Assembly: GCF_000202635.1 (NCBI RefSeq) | Contig: NC_015125.1 | Coordinates: forward strand, 3,844,001 to 3,908,000 | Reading direction: 5' to 3' | From: Microbacterium testaceum StLB037 | Lineage (GTDB): Bacteria > Actinomycetota > Actinomycetes > Actinomycetales > Microbacteriaceae | Length of the DNA stretch: 64,000 nucleotides | Shown here: positions 49,784 through 57,847 of the stretch, one piece after another | How positions within the stretch are numbered: the first letter of the stretch is position 1 | Layout of the letters: each line of letters starts with the position of its first letter | Translations under genes and position numbers: made by a program | Notes under the pieces: model-generated | What the model saw: only the letters and a program-made list of their open reading frames with translations | Database searches by the model: none | What the model was told of the DNA's origin: nothing

Positions 49784-50827
49784 ATGCCCCCTTTCTCGGT
49801 TCCCACCATCGATATCTCCGCCTGGGTCGGCGGCGGATCGCACGACGCACGCGCCGCGGTCGTGGCGGCCGTCGACCATGCGGCACGCACCGTCGGCTTC
49901 ATGCAGGTGGTGGGACATGGCATCCCGGACTCCGTCCTCACGGCGCTCGCCGCCGAGATGGACGCGTTCTTCGCGCTTCCTCTGGACGCGAAGAAGGCGT
50001 TCGTGCGGCCGGCGTCCGAGAATCGCGGGTACAGCCCGCCCAAGAGCGAGTCCCTGAGCTACAGCCTGGGCGTCGACCCCGTGACGCGGATGAACGACTT
50101 CTTCGAGGCGTTCAACGTCGGCGCGTCGTGGCGCGACTATCCCGGAACGGCCGCCACGGCCGCCGACTACGCGGAGAACACCTGGCCGGATGCCATGCCG
50201 CCCTTCCGTGACGCCGTCGAGGCGTACTTCGATGAGGCGCGGTGGGTCGCCGGGACGCTCACCCGCATCCTCGCCGCGGCGCTCCGTGTGCGCGACGACT
50301 TCTTCGACGCGCTCACCGGCCACTCGATCGACGTGTTGCGGATGAACAACTACGCCCTGCCGCCGGGATCGATCGAGCTCGGGGCGGAGCTGACGGGGAT
50401 GGGCGAGCACACCGACTTCGGGCTCGTGACGGTGCTCTGGGCCGACCAGGTCGCGGGACTCCAGGTGCTCGGGCAGGACGGGTCGTGGAATGACGTCTCG
50501 CCGGCCGACGGCGCCCTGCTGGTGAACCTCGGCGACGTGGCGGCGCGCCTGACGAACGACAAGTGGATGTCGACGCTGCACCGGGTGAAGCCACCGGTGA
50601 TCGACGGCACGATCGAGCGGCGGCGGTCGGCGGCGTTCTTCCACGACGGCAACGCCGACGCGGTGATCGCCCCGCTCCCGCACTTCGTGTCGCGCGAGAC
50701 CCCGGCGCTCTACGAGCCGGTGACGATCCGCGAGCACATCGCCGCGAAGCTCGCCGGATCGCGGGCGGGACGCAAGAACCTCGGCGCGATGCGCGAGGCG
50801 GCACGGGTGATGGCGAGCCACGACTGA
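49784..50827 (+). CDS. 2-oxoglutarate/Fe(II) oxygenase, isopenicillin N synthase-like
   Basis: 347 residues. The N-terminal DIOX domain (VPTIDISAWVGG, VGFMQVVGHGIPDS) precedes a double-stranded beta helix. Iron ligands are H209, D211 (GEHTDFG) and H266 (STLHRVKPP); R280 and S282 (RRS) would hold 2-oxoglutarate. It oxidises a small molecule; the substrate is unknown and no biosynthetic neighbours are present, so a stand-alone housekeeping or catabolic oxidation is as likely as a secondary-metabolite step. Confidence 0.9.
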   Translation: MPPFSVPTIDISAWVGGGSHDARAAVVAAVDHAARTVGFMQVVGHGIPDSVLTALAAEMDAFFALPLDAKKAFVRPASENRGYSPPKSESLSYSLGVDPVTRMNDFFEAFNVGASWRDYPGTAATAADYAENTWPDAMPPFRDAVEAYFDEARWVAGTLTRILAAALRVRDDFFDALTGHSIDVLRMNNYALPPGSIELGAELTGMGEHTDFGLVTVLWADQVAGLQVLGQDGSWNDVSPADGALLVNLGDVAARLTNDKWMSTLHRVKPPVIDGTIERRRSAAFFHDGNADAVIAPLPHFVSRETPALYEPVTIREHIAAKLAGSRAGRKNLGAMREAARVMASHD

Positions 50828-50862
50828 CGCGGCACCGCGGTCCGGCGACGCGCTCACTGTGG

Positions 50863-50929
50863 CGAGAAACGCCGTTCCTGTTCGGAAACGCCGCGTTGCC
50901 GCGTGTCTCGGCAGGAACCGCGTTTATCG
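50863..50929. repeat. Nested inverted repeat with AAACGC motifs (element A)
   Basis: Outer 18-base arms (50863-50880 and 50912-50929) match at 16 of 18 positions. Inside lies a weaker inverted pair around 50884-50891 and 50901-50908. It carries four copies of a G(A/G)(G/T)AAACGC-like motif, two direct and two inverted, as does element B at 54671. It sits between convergent genes and may also work as a terminator. Confidence 0.6.
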
Positions 50930-50958
50930 AGGCTGCCCCGACCCCGGGACGACGCCGG

Positions 50959-52038
50959 TCAGGCCGCGGACACCCCGAAAAGCAGGCCGAGCACGTAGGT
51001 GATCGCGGCGGCCCCGAAACCGATCGCGAGCTGGCGCAGGCCCCGCTTGAGCGGAGAGGCGCCCGAGAGCAGCCCGACCATCGCGCCGGTCGCCATGAGG
51101 GCGATGCCCACCAGGACGAGGGCCAGGACCACCGCGCCGATGCCTGACATCCCGAAGATCCAGGGCAGCACGGGGATGATCGCGCCCGACGCGAAGAACA
51201 GAAAGCTCGAGATGGACGCGCCCCACGCGCTTCCGACGACGTCGTGCGATGACTCCCCCGGCGCTGCCGCGACCGGAGCCGTGCCCGCTTGGGCGGCGGT
51301 GACGACTTCGCGCGCCTTGGCGAGGGCGGCGTCGGAATCCATGCCGCGTGTGCGGTACACGAGGGCGAGCTCGTTGGCATCCAGATCCAGGTGGGGCAGG
51401 GCCGAGTCGGCGAAATCGCTCTCCTCGGTCGCCTCGAGGAGTTCTCGTTGCGAGCGCACCGACACGAACTCGCCCGCGCCCATCGAGAGCGCGCCCGCGA
51501 GGAGACCCGCGATGCCGCTGAAGAGGATGAAGGTCGGGGCGACGCCGGTGGCGCCGACGCCCATCACCAGGGCGAGGTTGGAGACGAGGCCGTCGTTCGC
51601 GCCGAAGACGGCGGCGCGGAAGGTTCCGGAGAGGCGTCGGCGACCGCGCGCGGCCAGTCCGCGGACCACCTCGTGGTGCACGCGCTCATCGGCGGCCATC
51701 GCGGGGGTGGCGTAGGGCTCGTCGGCGTACGGCGAACGGGCCTCGGCGTTCTGCGCGAGCGCGAGGACGAAGATCGAGCCGAACCGGCGCGCCATCCAGG
51801 CGAGGAGGCGGGTGCCGATACCGGGGCTCGGGAGGCGCTGCGGCTGCTCGCCGAGCAGATCGATCCAGTGCTGTTCGTGCCGTCCTTCGGCGTCGGCGAG
51901 GGCGAGCAGGATGTCGCGCTCCTCGCCGGTGCGGCGCGACGCGAGCTCGCGGTAGACGCGTGCTTCGGCGCGTTCGTCGACGAGGTAGCGCGCCCAGCGG
52001 CGGCGATCACGGGCGGTGGGTGTGGCGGGGGTCGTCAC
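50959..52038 (-). CDS. VIT1/CCC1 family transporter with N-terminal ferritin-like domain
   Basis: 359 residues. The N-terminal ~140 residues are a ferritin-like helical bundle (YRELASRRTGEERDILLALADAEGRHEQHW and DERVHHEVVRGLAARG) with Glu/His iron ligands. Next comes a VIT1-like membrane domain of five helices, with FRAAVFGANDGLVSNLALVMGV and the MGAGEFVSVRSQREL motif. It probably exports or stores Fe(II) or Mn(II). The GTG start has AAGGAG five bases upstream; a longer open frame upstream is only repeat DNA. Confidence 0.9.
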   Translation of the reverse strand: MTTPATPTARDRRRWARYLVDERAEARVYRELASRRTGEERDILLALADAEGRHEQHWIDLLGEQPQRLPSPGIGTRLLAWMARRFGSIFVLALAQNAEARSPYADEPYATPAMAADERVHHEVVRGLAARGRRRLSGTFRAAVFGANDGLVSNLALVMGVGATGVAPTFILFSGIAGLLAGALSMGAGEFVSVRSQRELLEATEESDFADSALPHLDLDANELALVYRTRGMDSDAALAKAREVVTAAQAGTAPVAAAPGESSHDVVGSAWGASISSFLFFASGAIIPVLPWIFGMSGIGAVVLALVLVGIALMATGAMVGLLSGASPLKRGLRQLAIGFGAAAITYVLGLLFGVSAA

Positions 52039-52108
52039 GGGGCTCCTTCGGGTCGTCCCCACCGTAGTGAGGCGGATTCGCCCCCTCGGGCGCGTCGGCT
52101 CACACTGA

Positions 52109-52183
52109 CAGCATTTCGGCCCCCCGAAGCCCGGAAAGACGCGGATGCCGGGGTGCTCATGCCAGCATTTCGGGGGCGCGAAA
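52109..52183. repeat. Two direct hairpin repeats sharing CAGCATTTCGG
   Basis: CAGCATTTCGG at 52109-52119 and 52163-52173, 54 bases apart. On the minus strand each forms a short hairpin: TTTCG-CGCCCC-CGAAA and TTCGG-GGGG-CCGAA, so paired bases change together. The stretch between VIT1 and the helicase gene (52039-52278) holds nothing else I recognise. Confidence 0.55.
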
Positions 52184-52278
52184 CCGGGGATAGCGGGCGA
52201 CGGGGTCGGGCTCGGAATGACCCCGAGGCGCCCGGGCCACCGCACCGGCGGCCGGCGCGAGGCCCCGACGCGCCCGGG

Positions 52279-54576
52279 TCAGGAGTGGACGCGTTTGCGC
52301 AGCAGGTCGATCCGCGCCTGCAGCTGCGCGACCGTCGCGTGCGAGACGGCGGGGCCTCCGCAGAGCCGGCGGAGCTCGGCGTGCACGAGGCCGTGCGGCT
52401 CGCCGGTCTGCCGGGCGTAGAGACCCACCATGGTGTTCAGCAGCTGCCGCTGTTCCTTGAGGGTGCGGTGGAGCGGCGCGGGAAGACCGCCGTCGTCGAC
52501 CGAGGGCGGCTCGACACCGCTCTCTTTCTCGGTCGCCTCGCGGGTGGAGCGGTGGCGCGACTGCCTCGTCGCGCGCGACATGAGCACCTCGTGCACCTGC
52601 TCGGGCTCGAGAAGACCCGGGATGCCGAGGAACTCCTCCTCCTCGATGGTCCCGGGCACCGCGAGCTGGCCGAACTCCTGCCCGTCGAACATCACGCGAT
52701 CGAAGTGCGCGAGGGAGCCGAGCGCCTGGTACTCGAACTCCTGCTCGAGCGCGTCGGAGGCTTTGTCCTCGCGCTCGGCGGCATCCATCATGTCTTCTTC
52801 GGCGTTCCACTGGTCTTCCGCGTCGCTGTCGCGGTCGAGGGCGTGCTCGCGCTGCGCCTCCATCTCGCCGGCGAGGGCGAGGAGCTGCGGCACGTTCGGG
52901 AGGAAGACGCTCGCGGTCTCACCCCGGCGGCGCGCACGCACGAAACGCCCGATGGCCTGGGCGAAGAACAGCGGGGTCGAGGCGCTCGTGGCATACACAC
53001 CGACGGCGAGGCGGGGGACGTCGACGCCCTCCGACACCATGCGGACGGCGACCATCCACCGGCTCGTGCCCTTCGAGAACTCCTCGATGCGACTCGAGGC
53101 CTCGGCCTCGTCGGACAGCACGACGGTGACCTTCTCGCCGCTGACGTCTTCGAGGATGGCGGCGTAGGCCCGCGCGGCGGTCTGGTCGGTCGCGATCACC
53201 AGGCCCCCGGCATCCGGGACCGTCTCCCGCACCTCGGTGAGCCGCCGGTCGGCGGAGCGGAGGACCGCGGGGATCCAGTCGCCGTTCGGGTCGAGCGCGG
53301 TGCGCCAGGCCTGCGACGTGATGTCTTTGGTGTTGTCCTGCCCGAGCTGAGCCTCCATCTCTTCGCCCGCCTTGGTGCGCCAGCGCATCTGGCCGGCGTA
53401 GACGAGGAAGAAGACGGGACGGACGACGCCGTCCTCGAGCGCCCGCTTGTAGCCGTAGGCGTAGTCGGTGCGGGAGAGGCGGATGCCCTTGGCGTTGGGG
53501 TGGTACTCCACGAACGGGATGGGCGCGGTGTCGCTGCGGAACGGCGTCCCCGAGAGCAGCAGGCGGCGGGTCGCGCGGCTGTAGGCCTCGCGCAGGGCGT
53601 CGCCCCAGCTCAGGGCGTCGCCACCGTGATGCACCTCGTCGAGGATCACCAGGGTCCGAGCGTCGAGCGTCAGGCGCTGGTGCACCTCGGCCTTCACGGC
53701 GACCTGGGCGTACGTGACGGCGACGCCGTGGTACTGCCGCGAGGGCGTGGCGTGCCGGTTCGAGAAGAACGGGTCGAGACGGATGCCGACCCGCGCGGCC
53801 GCCTCGGCCCACTGGGTCTTGAGGTGCTCGGTGGGGGCGACGACGACGAGGCGATCGACGACGCGACGACGCATGAGCTCGGAGGCGAGACGGAGGGCGA
53901 AGGTCGTCTTCCCGGCGCCGGGCGTCGCGGCGGCGAGGAAGTCGCGGGGACCCTTGCCCTCGCCGTCGGGTCCGTCGAGGCCGAAGTAGAGGTCGAGCGC
54001 CTCGGCCTGCCAGGCGCGCAGACGCTGCGCGGTGCCCCAGGGCGCACGCTGCGGGAACGACGGGGAGAGGTGCTCGGCGGCGAAGGAGCCGAAGTGCGGC
54101 TCGGAGCCGTCGAGGGGGGGCGGCTCCTCCCCCGGGACCGGGTGGTCGGCGACCGGAGCGGTGGCGTGCGCGGGGTCGAGGGGGGAGGATGCCGCGGGCT
54201 CGTCGGCGGCGGCGGACGCAGGGGTGGATGCGGGGCCGGGGGACGCGATCGGGCCCGGGGACGCGACCGGGCCGGGGATGGCCGCGGGGCCCGGGCTCGC
54301 GACCGGGCCGGGGGACGCGATCGGGCCCGGGGACGCGACCGGGCCGGGGCGTACAGCGAGGTTCGGGGTCGTGACCGGACCAGGGCTCGCGACCGGGCCG
54401 GGGCTCGCGACCGGGCCGGGGCTCGCGATCGGGCCGGGGCTCGCGACCGGACCAGGGCTCGCGACCGGGCCGGGGCTCGCGATCGGGCCCGGACTCGCGA
54501 TGCGGATCGGGGGTGCCGCATCGGCGCCGGAGTCGGCGTCGAGGGGGTTCGCGGGGCGGGCTTCTTCTTCCAGCAT
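52279..54576 (-). CDS. DEAD/DEAH-box helicase with N-terminal SPGP(V/I)A repeat tract
   Basis: 765 residues. Residues about 27-118 are a Pro/Gly-rich repeat of SPGPxA units, surely disordered. A further Pro/Ala linker leads to the helicase at about 180. Motifs: RAWQAEAL, Walker A ATPGAGKT (K223), DEVHH (313-317), LLSGTPFRSD, then a second RecA lobe with VRMVSEGVDVPRLAVG and QAIGRFVRARR. It belongs to the SF2 restriction-helicase/XPB-like group. C-terminal helices carry a coiled region (HRTLKEQRQLLNTMVGLYARQ). GGAGG precedes the ATG at 54576; no nuclease domain is seen. Confidence 0.9.
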   Translation of the reverse strand: MLEEEARPANPLDADSGADAAPPIRIASPGPIASPGPVASPGPVASPGPIASPGPVASPGPVASPGPVTTPNLAVRPGPVASPGPIASPGPVASPGPAAIPGPVASPGPIASPGPASTPASAAADEPAASSPLDPAHATAPVADHPVPGEEPPPLDGSEPHFGSFAAEHLSPSFPQRAPWGTAQRLRAWQAEALDLYFGLDGPDGEGKGPRDFLAAATPGAGKTTFALRLASELMRRRVVDRLVVVAPTEHLKTQWAEAAARVGIRLDPFFSNRHATPSRQYHGVAVTYAQVAVKAEVHQRLTLDARTLVILDEVHHGGDALSWGDALREAYSRATRRLLLSGTPFRSDTAPIPFVEYHPNAKGIRLSRTDYAYGYKRALEDGVVRPVFFLVYAGQMRWRTKAGEEMEAQLGQDNTKDITSQAWRTALDPNGDWIPAVLRSADRRLTEVRETVPDAGGLVIATDQTAARAYAAILEDVSGEKVTVVLSDEAEASSRIEEFSKGTSRWMVAVRMVSEGVDVPRLAVGVYATSASTPLFFAQAIGRFVRARRRGETASVFLPNVPQLLALAGEMEAQREHALDRDSDAEDQWNAEEDMMDAAEREDKASDALEQEFEYQALGSLAHFDRVMFDGQEFGQLAVPGTIEEEEFLGIPGLLEPEQVHEVLMSRATRQSRHRSTREATEKESGVEPPSVDDGGLPAPLHRTLKEQRQLLNTMVGLYARQTGEPHGLVHAELRRLCGGPAVSHATVAQLQARIDLLRKRVHS
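54223..54498 (-). repeat. In-frame 18-bp repeats coding for SPGP(V/I)A
   Basis: About fourteen hexapeptide units, with one interruption (TTPNLAVRPGPV). Third positions differ little between units (GACC/GATC alternation), so the DNA itself is a variable-number repeat able to expand or shrink by slippage without breaking frame. Confidence 0.9.
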
Positions 54577-54670
54577 CGAACCTCCATCCCTCGCGAGCGC
54601 GAACATCAACGATAGGCGGTTCCACGAGCGGGTGGCATCCGGGTGTGAGCCGTTCCGCCGTCCCACCGGC

Positions 54671-54735
54671 GATAAACGCGATTCGTGGGGAGAAACGCGC
54701 TGTCGCCGCGTTTCTGCGAACGGAGAGCGTTTATG
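54671..54735. repeat. Nested inverted repeat with AAACGC motifs (element B)
   Basis: Outer arms ATAAACGC (54672-54679) and GCGTTTAT (54727-54734); inner arms AGAAACGCG (54691-54699) and CGCGTTTCT (54707-54715). The spacers between inner and outer arms are 11 bases on both sides. It lies in the 280-base gap before the second SGNH gene; the rest of that gap shows only a TAGCCT (54834-54839) candidate -10. Confidence 0.65.
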
Positions 54736-54856
54736 AGGGGAGGGAGCGACCGGGCGGAGGCGTCCCTGGTCCCGGCACGCGCGGATCGCGATCGGTGCCG
54801 CACGCGGCCTCGTGCCGTGTCGGAGGCCGGGGTTAGCCTGGGAGCCGGAGGTTTCG

Positions 54857-55717
54857 ATGACACTCGATCCGCACTCGCCCCGCACCTCGTCCTCGCCCGA
54901 CAACGCCGGTCCGCACCCGTGGCGGCGCTACGTCGCCCTGGGGGACTCGTTCACCGAGGGCATCGGCGACCCGCTGCCCGATGGCGGCCACCGCGGATGG
55001 GCCGACCGCGTCGCCGAGGTGTTGGCCGCGCAGGTCGATGACTTCGCCTACGCGAACCTCGCCGTGCGCGGCAAACTGATCGGCCAGATCGTGGCCGATC
55101 AGATCGAGCCCGCCCTGGCCCTCAAGCCCGACCTCATCACGTTCTCGGCGGGCGGCAACGACGTCATCCGTCCCGGAACCGATCCCGACGCCGTGGCGCG
55201 CCAGTTCGAGGATGCCGTCGTCCGCCTGCGCCGCGACAACGCCACCGTCGTCGTCTTCACGGGCATCGACACGGAGTTCACGCCCGTGTTCCGCGGCATC
55301 CGGGGCAAGGTGGCCATCTACAACGAGAACATCCGCGCGATCGCCGACGCCCACGACTGCGTCGTCGCCGATCAGTGGGGACTCAAAGAGGTGCAGGACA
55401 TGCGCTTCTTCGACGACGACCGCTTGCACTACAACTCCCTCGGCCACCACGAGGTGGCGCGCATGGCGCTGCGGGCGCTCAACGTTCCGAACGATCTGCA
55501 GCCGAGGCAGCCCGAAGCGCTCGCCGCGACCACGTGGCGCGCCGCGCGCGAGAAAGACCTCGTCTGGGCGCGCTCCTACCTCGTGCCGTGGGTCCTGCGC
55601 CGCCTGCGTCACCAGTCGTCGGGCGACCACATCCTCGCGAAGCGTCCCGAACCGCTTCCCGTCGTGACCCTCGCTCCGGGCCCGGATGCCGCGGCCTCGC
55701 GCGGCACGCAGGTCTGA
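54857..55717 (+). CDS. SGNH/GDSL-family hydrolase (paralogue 2)
   Basis: 286 residues, same build as the protein at 23315: block I YVALGDSFTEG, block II NLAVRGK, block III FSAGGNDV, block V DRLHYNSLGHHEVA. The first ~20 residues (Pro/Ser-rich) are extra and no signal peptide is seen. ATG 54857 has GGAG six bases upstream and TAGCCT 17 bases upstream; an in-frame ATG at 54812 lies before the promoter and is rejected. It heads a cluster with the next two genes. Confidence 0.9.
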   Translation: MTLDPHSPRTSSSPDNAGPHPWRRYVALGDSFTEGIGDPLPDGGHRGWADRVAEVLAAQVDDFAYANLAVRGKLIGQIVADQIEPALALKPDLITFSAGGNDVIRPGTDPDAVARQFEDAVVRLRRDNATVVVFTGIDTEFTPVFRGIRGKVAIYNENIRAIADAHDCVVADQWGLKEVQDMRFFDDDRLHYNSLGHHEVARMALRALNVPNDLQPRQPEALAATTWRAAREKDLVWARSYLVPWVLRRLRHQSSGDHILAKRPEPLPVVTLAPGPDAAASRGTQV

Positions 55718-55722
55718 CCGCC

Positions 55723-56181
55723 GTGTCGTCCCGGGGGTTTCGCAGCGTGTTCCGGCGTGCGCGTTCCGACGAAGCCGCGAGGTCGGCGCCGTTGTCCGTC
55801 GACCTGGCCGCCGAGGTGGACGCGCGGCGCGACTGGGTGTGGTCCTCGGTGAGCGCCGACACCCCGCTCGACCGGAACGACGATCGCACCGCGCTCTCCG
55901 TGATCGCCGCCCTCCTCGCCGAGGTCCGCCCCGACGAGACCTGGAAGCTGCAGTCGCTCGGCATCGTGTTCGGCGACGTCCTCGCCCACGTCACCGGCGC
56001 GGAGTGGGTGCAGGTCGACGACGAACGCGGGACCGACGCCGCGCTGCGGTTCGGCGGCCCTGACGACCTCGCGTTCCCGATGACCATGCTCTCGAAACGT
56101 GTGGAAGCGGGCGACGACCTCGATGTCCTCGAACTGTTCCGCAGCGTGGCCACCGCGATCGGGGAGGCGCAGGCACGATGA
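55723..56181 (+). CDS. DUF3806-like protein
   Basis: 152 residues. The pattern LQSLGIVFGDVLAHVTGAEWVQVDDERG fits the DUF3806 family of small, mostly uncharacterised proteins; the rest is helical. The start GTG lies five bases after the SGNH stop. The next gene overlaps its end (ATGA), so the three genes are probably one transcript. No function can be inferred. Confidence 0.65.
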   Translation: MSSRGFRSVFRRARSDEAARSAPLSVDLAAEVDARRDWVWSSVSADTPLDRNDDRTALSVIAALLAEVRPDETWKLQSLGIVFGDVLAHVTGAEWVQVDDERGTDAALRFGGPDDLAFPMTMLSKRVEAGDDLDVLELFRSVATAIGEAQAR

Positions 56182-56873
56182 CCCCCGATGAACAGCCCCT
56201 CGCCGTCGAGCTCCCCGAAGCCGTTCACGCCCTGCTCGACGCCGCCGACGCGAACGGGTTGCTGCGCGACGGCGAGTCGCTCGCGGCGGGACTCGTCGAC
56301 GCGGGCTGGACGCCCGAGGTCGAGAGCGGGCGCTTCGGGAGCGACGGATGGGACCTCCTGGCGTCCGCGTGGGCGCCGAGCGTCTCGGTGTTCTTCGAGG
56401 GCGACACGGCCTCGGTGCGCGCGAGGGCTCTGGCCGTGGCATCCGTTCTCCGCACGACGACGGGGTCGCTCCGCACGGAGGGACCCGATTGGTCGGGGTG
56501 GGCGGTCGACGATGAGCGATGGGACGCCCACGAGATCGATTGGCTCGAGGGGACCGCTCGCGGCGTGGTCATGCACCTGTACACGGCGGGCGAGACGGAC
56601 GCGGGGCCGGGAACCCTCCCCGCGCATCTGCACCTGTCGCTGGCGCACACCGACACCCCCTCGGAGGGTCTCCCCCGCGACGATGAGCGATCCCGTCGCG
56701 TGGTGCGCGAGGGCTCGGTCGTCGAACGGTGGTTCCTCGTCGGCGAGCGCGAGCTGCCGGACGACGTGATCGCCGCCCTGGAGGACGACCCCGACTCGCG
56801 CGTGCGAGCGGCGGCGGAGTCGGAGCGCGGATATCGGGGGCGAACGGTCGACGGAGCGTCCCCGACGTCCTGA
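56178..56873 (+). CDS. Hypothetical protein
   Basis: 231 residues, acidic, with no membrane helix or signal. It reads as two parts: an N-terminal segment resembling a substrate- or peptide-binding fold (LLDAADANGLLRDGESLAAGLVDAGWTPEVESG) and an acidic, Arg-bearing tail (EDDPDSRVRAAAESERGY). I do not recognise the family. It is coupled to the DUF3806-like gene by ATGA, so the two may act together. Codon use is like the neighbours, which supports a real gene. Confidence 0.6.
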   Translation: MTPDEQPLAVELPEAVHALLDAADANGLLRDGESLAAGLVDAGWTPEVESGRFGSDGWDLLASAWAPSVSVFFEGDTASVRARALAVASVLRTTTGSLRTEGPDWSGWAVDDERWDAHEIDWLEGTARGVVMHLYTAGETDAGPGTLPAHLHLSLAHTDTPSEGLPRDDERSRRVVREGSVVERWFLVGERELPDDVIAALEDDPDSRVRAAAESERGYRGRTVDGASPTS

Positions 56874-56883
56874 CCGATCGGGC

Positions 56884-57690
56884 TCAGCGCCGCCCGCGCC
56901 CGAGCTCCCACAGGGCGACGGCACTGGCCGCGGCGACGTTGAGCGAGTCCACTCCCCCGGCCATCGGGATCGTGACGACCGTGTCGGCGGCGGCGAGCGC
57001 GCCGCGGCTGAGACCGTCGCCCTCGGCCCCCATCAGCAGGGCGACGCGCTCATGACCGACGGCCGAGAAGGCGTCGAGGGTGACCGCGTCGTCCGACAAC
57101 GCGAGCGCGGCGAGGTGCAGCCCGGCGGCGTGGAGGAGCGGCTTCGCCTCCGACCACTCGGGCAGCCGCGTCCACGGCACTTGGAACACCGTGCCCATGC
57201 TCACCCGGACGCTGCGCCGGTACAGCGGGTCCGCGCACCTCGGCGTGACGAGCACGGCGTCCGCCCCGAGCGCGGCAGCCGACCGGAACGCCGCCCCGAT
57301 GTTGGTGTGATCGACGATGTCCTCGAGAACGACGACGAGCCGCGCGCCCTCGACGACGTCTTCCACGGATGCCAGGACCGGGCGATGCATGGAGGCCAGG
57401 AGCCCACGGTGCACGGTGTACCCCGTCACCCGCTCGGCGATCTCGGCGGGGACGACGTAGATCTCCGCATCCTCCCCCACGAGGGCGAGCGCATCGGCGA
57501 GGAACTTCTCCTGCACGAGGACCGAGCGCGGGCGATGCCCGGCGCGGAGAGCCCGGTCGAGCACCTTCGACGACTCGGCGATGTACAGCCCGCCGGCGGG
57601 TTCGGTCACCCGCCGCAGCGACACGTCGGTGAGGTCGCGGTAGTCGGCGAGGCGCGGGTCGTCAGCGGAGTCGAGCGGGATGACGGGCAT
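56884..57690 (-). CDS. TrmH/SpoU-family RNA 2'-O-methyltransferase
   Basis: 268 residues. N-terminal substrate-binding domain (GGLYIAESSKVLDRALRAGHRPRSVLV), then the knotted SPOUT domain with its three motifs: DHTNIGAAFRSAAALGADAVLV, LLMGAEGDGLS and IPMAGGVDSLNVAAASAVALWE. Targets are tRNA or rRNA; the exact site cannot be told. The ATG at 57690 follows a CACGAT six bases upstream, another leaderless-like layout. It ends eleven bases from the convergent hypothetical gene. Confidence 0.9.
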   Translation of the reverse strand: MPVIPLDSADDPRLADYRDLTDVSLRRVTEPAGGLYIAESSKVLDRALRAGHRPRSVLVQEKFLADALALVGEDAEIYVVPAEIAERVTGYTVHRGLLASMHRPVLASVEDVVEGARLVVVLEDIVDHTNIGAAFRSAAALGADAVLVTPRCADPLYRRSVRVSMGTVFQVPWTRLPEWSEAKPLLHAAGLHLAALALSDDAVTLDAFSAVGHERVALLMGAEGDGLSRGALAAADTVVTIPMAGGVDSLNVAAASAVALWELGRGRR

Positions 57691-57751
57691 CGTCCCATCG
57701 TGCCAGCAGGGCCTGCGCTTCGGCGCCCGGCGCGTGCCTCCCCCGCGCGCT

Positions 57752-57806
57752 GAGTGTCCAGAACACCCGGAGCGTTGAGAATTCCGTCCGGGTTTCGTGG
57801 ACACTC
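57752..57806. terminator. Two-stem nested palindrome between amidohydrolase and TrmH genes
   Basis: Outer arms GAGTGTCCA/TGGACACTC (57752-57760, 57798-57806) and inner arms ACCCGGA/TCCGGGT (57765-57771, 57787-57793), separated by four-base internal loops and a 15-base apical loop. It lies 40 bases beyond the amidohydrolase stop, so may end that gene, but the design is more like a dispersed palindromic element. Confidence 0.55.
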
Positions 57807-57847
57807 GACGTCTGCTCGCGCCCACGGCCACCCCGCGCCGCCCTGCC

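Noticed and set aside
52279..54576. Type I restriction or phage-defence helicase
   Set aside because: Only the helicase is present, without methylase, specificity or nuclease genes next to it, so I keep a generic helicase call.
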